Source of the DNA: Nocardia iowensis
Lineage (GTDB): Bacteria > Actinomycetota > Actinomycetes > Mycobacteriales > Mycobacteriaceae
DNA: 64,000 nucleotides
Direction of reading: 5' to 3'
Assembly: GCF_019222765.1 (NCBI RefSeq)
Contig: NZ_CP078145.1
Span: 1,240,001 to 1,304,000, forward strand
The position numbers and the translations under genes were made by a program. Shown piece after piece: positions 63,361-64,000 of the stretch (the stretch's first letter is position 1; each line of letters starts with the position of its first letter). The notes beneath the pieces are model-generated. The model saw nothing but the letters and a program-made list of their open reading frames with translations. It was not told the DNA's origin and did no database searches.

Positions 63361-63684
63361 GTGACCGATGCCGAGACCTCCACCGCGGACCAGCGGGCCG
63401 GCAGTGTGGGCGGCCAGTTCCTGCGCCAGCACCTGCCGATGGTGCTCGTGGCGCTGGTCATCCTGGTGGCGATCGTGTTCGTCGCGCAGGACCGGTGGCG
63501 CCGCGGTGCGCTGTTCTTCGGCGGGGCGACCTTGCTGGCCGCGGCGTTCCGACTGTGCCTGCCGACCGCCCGCGTCGGACTCCTCGCGGTGCGCAGCAAG
63601 CCCTTCGATGTGGGCGCGCTGACGCTGCTCGGCTCCGCCATTGTGTTCATCGCCGCGACCATCAACACCCTCGGCGTCGGATAG
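63361..63684 (+). CDS. DUF3017 membrane protein
   Basis: A 107-residue protein with three hydrophobic helices (MVLVALVILVAIVFVAQ, LFFGGATLLAAAFRLCL and LLGSAIVFIAATINTLG) and the R-x-G-x-L-AVRSKPFDV loop that typifies DUF3017. In mycobacteria such a gene (Rv3355c) follows folD. Function unknown; it probably sits in the plasma membrane. The start is GTG 63361. It converges on the nitroreductase. Confidence 0.85.
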   Translation: MTDAETSTADQRAGSVGGQFLRQHLPMVLVALVILVAIVFVAQDRWRRGALFFGGATLLAAAFRLCLPTARVGLLAVRSKPFDVGALTLLGSAIVFIAATINTLGVG

Positions 63685-63752
63685 TCACTCCCGCCCGCTC
63701 CCATCCGACTTCGTGCGCGCGAACTCGCGGAGTGCGTTGGCGCGCAACGGGT

Positions 63753-64000
63753 TCAGTGCGTTGTGGCATACCGCTCCAGGAAAACCGTGTGCGCACGGGA
63801 CCTGCGGCCGGGATGCGGCGGGATGGTGTCGCTGTAGCCGACGGCCACCATGACCGCGATGGCGAGCTCGTCCCGATCACCGACGCCGATGGCCTGCTTG
63901 ACCAGCTCGGGGTCCCAGCCGTTCATCGGGGCCGAGGCCAGGCCGAGGCTGGTGGCGGCGAGCATGACGTAGGTGGCCGCGATCATCGCGTTCTTGATGG
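63753..64000 (-). CDS. nitroreductase family protein, C-terminal part (cut by window edge)
   Basis: Only the last 82 or so residues are in the window. IKNAMIAATYVMLAATSLGLASAPMNGW followed by DPELVKQAIGVGDRDELAIAVMVAVGYSDTIPPHPGRRSR is the FMN-binding C-terminal half of nitroreductases (G-x-x-D then VGY). M. tuberculosis Rv3368c is at a similar place near dnaE2. The N-terminus is beyond 64000. The stop is at 63753-63755, convergent with DUF3017. Confidence 0.88.
   Translation of the reverse strand, partial: IKNAMIAATYVMLAATSLGLASAPMNGWDPELVKQAIGVGDRDELAIAVMVAVGYSDTIPPHPGRRSRAHTVFLERYATTH

Overview
The window reads as chromosomal DNA of a high-GC actinobacterium of the Mycobacteriales, most likely a Nocardia or close relative. 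Gene order follows the Mycobacterium tuberculosis block from about Rv3443c to Rv3355c: rplM-rpsI-glmM, glmS, nnrD/E, alr-tsaE-tsaB-rimI-tsaD, groES-groEL1, whiB3, sigD-rsdA, a DUF5319 gene, guaB2-guaB3-guaA, imuA'-imuB, dnaE2, spoU-type methyltransferase, nitroreductase. Codon use is strongly GC3-biased and GTG starts are common. All identifications come from reading motifs and gene order by eye; no database search was run.

Region 1 (1-2674) is the right end of an integrated mobile element of the actinomycete integrative-conjugative (AICE/pSAM2-like) type: a DUF2637 membrane protein, a small excisionase that seems to use a CTG start, and a tyrosine integrase. It is visibly less GC-rich than the rest. 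The element continues off the left edge. No tRNA target is visible. Region 2 (2675-15130) returns to the chromosome: an FHA-ABC exporter (Rv1747-like), an actin-fold/Pro-rich membrane protein, rplM-rpsI, glmM, an ABC-F ATPase, then an accessory cluster with a PspC peptide, a DxDxDG-type acidic protein, an ESX-like small protein, a 617-residue WxG-containing Pro/Thr-rich protein and a coiled-coil protein. Region 3 (15282-27327) holds glmS, an MFS pump with a divergent MarR regulator, a cupredoxin lipoprotein, nnrD/E and a tight alr-hydrolase-tsaE-tsaB-rimI-tsaD operon.

Region 4 (27328-37684) is a stress block: a membrane-anchored Hsp70-like protein diverging from a CIRCE-controlled groES-groEL1, a SigK-type sigma factor with a short anti-sigma lacking a membrane segment, whiB3, an Rv3415c-like protein, and sigD with its anti-sigma rsdA. 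Region 5 (37911-48813) is guanine nucleotide synthesis (guaB2, guaB3, guaA) followed by a three-component envelope-stress module of EsrISR/LiaFSR type and a Ser/Thr kinase.

Region 6 (48814-59474) contains the complete mutasome (imuA', imuB, dnaE2) within about 10 kb, with LexA-type boxes in front of imuA' and in front of a small gene that leads into dnaE2. Four unrelated genes lie between the two SOS units. Region 7 (59559-64000) has a DUF4349 lipoprotein, a TrmL/SpoU methyltransferase, a secreted beta-propeller, a carboxymuconolactone decarboxylase-like protein divergent from a RidA protein, a DUF3017 protein and the end of a nitroreductase.

Noncoding structure worth attention: an interspersed repeat with inverted ends (CGAGYGGGAC / GTCCCGTTCG) at three loci; a tandem array of about 17 bp units upstream of groES; a duplicated 43 bp unit that ends in the guaB3 ribosome binding site; a perfect 44 bp palindrome after guaA; and several palindromic operator candidates. 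I found no CRISPR array, rRNA, tRNA or insertion sequence.
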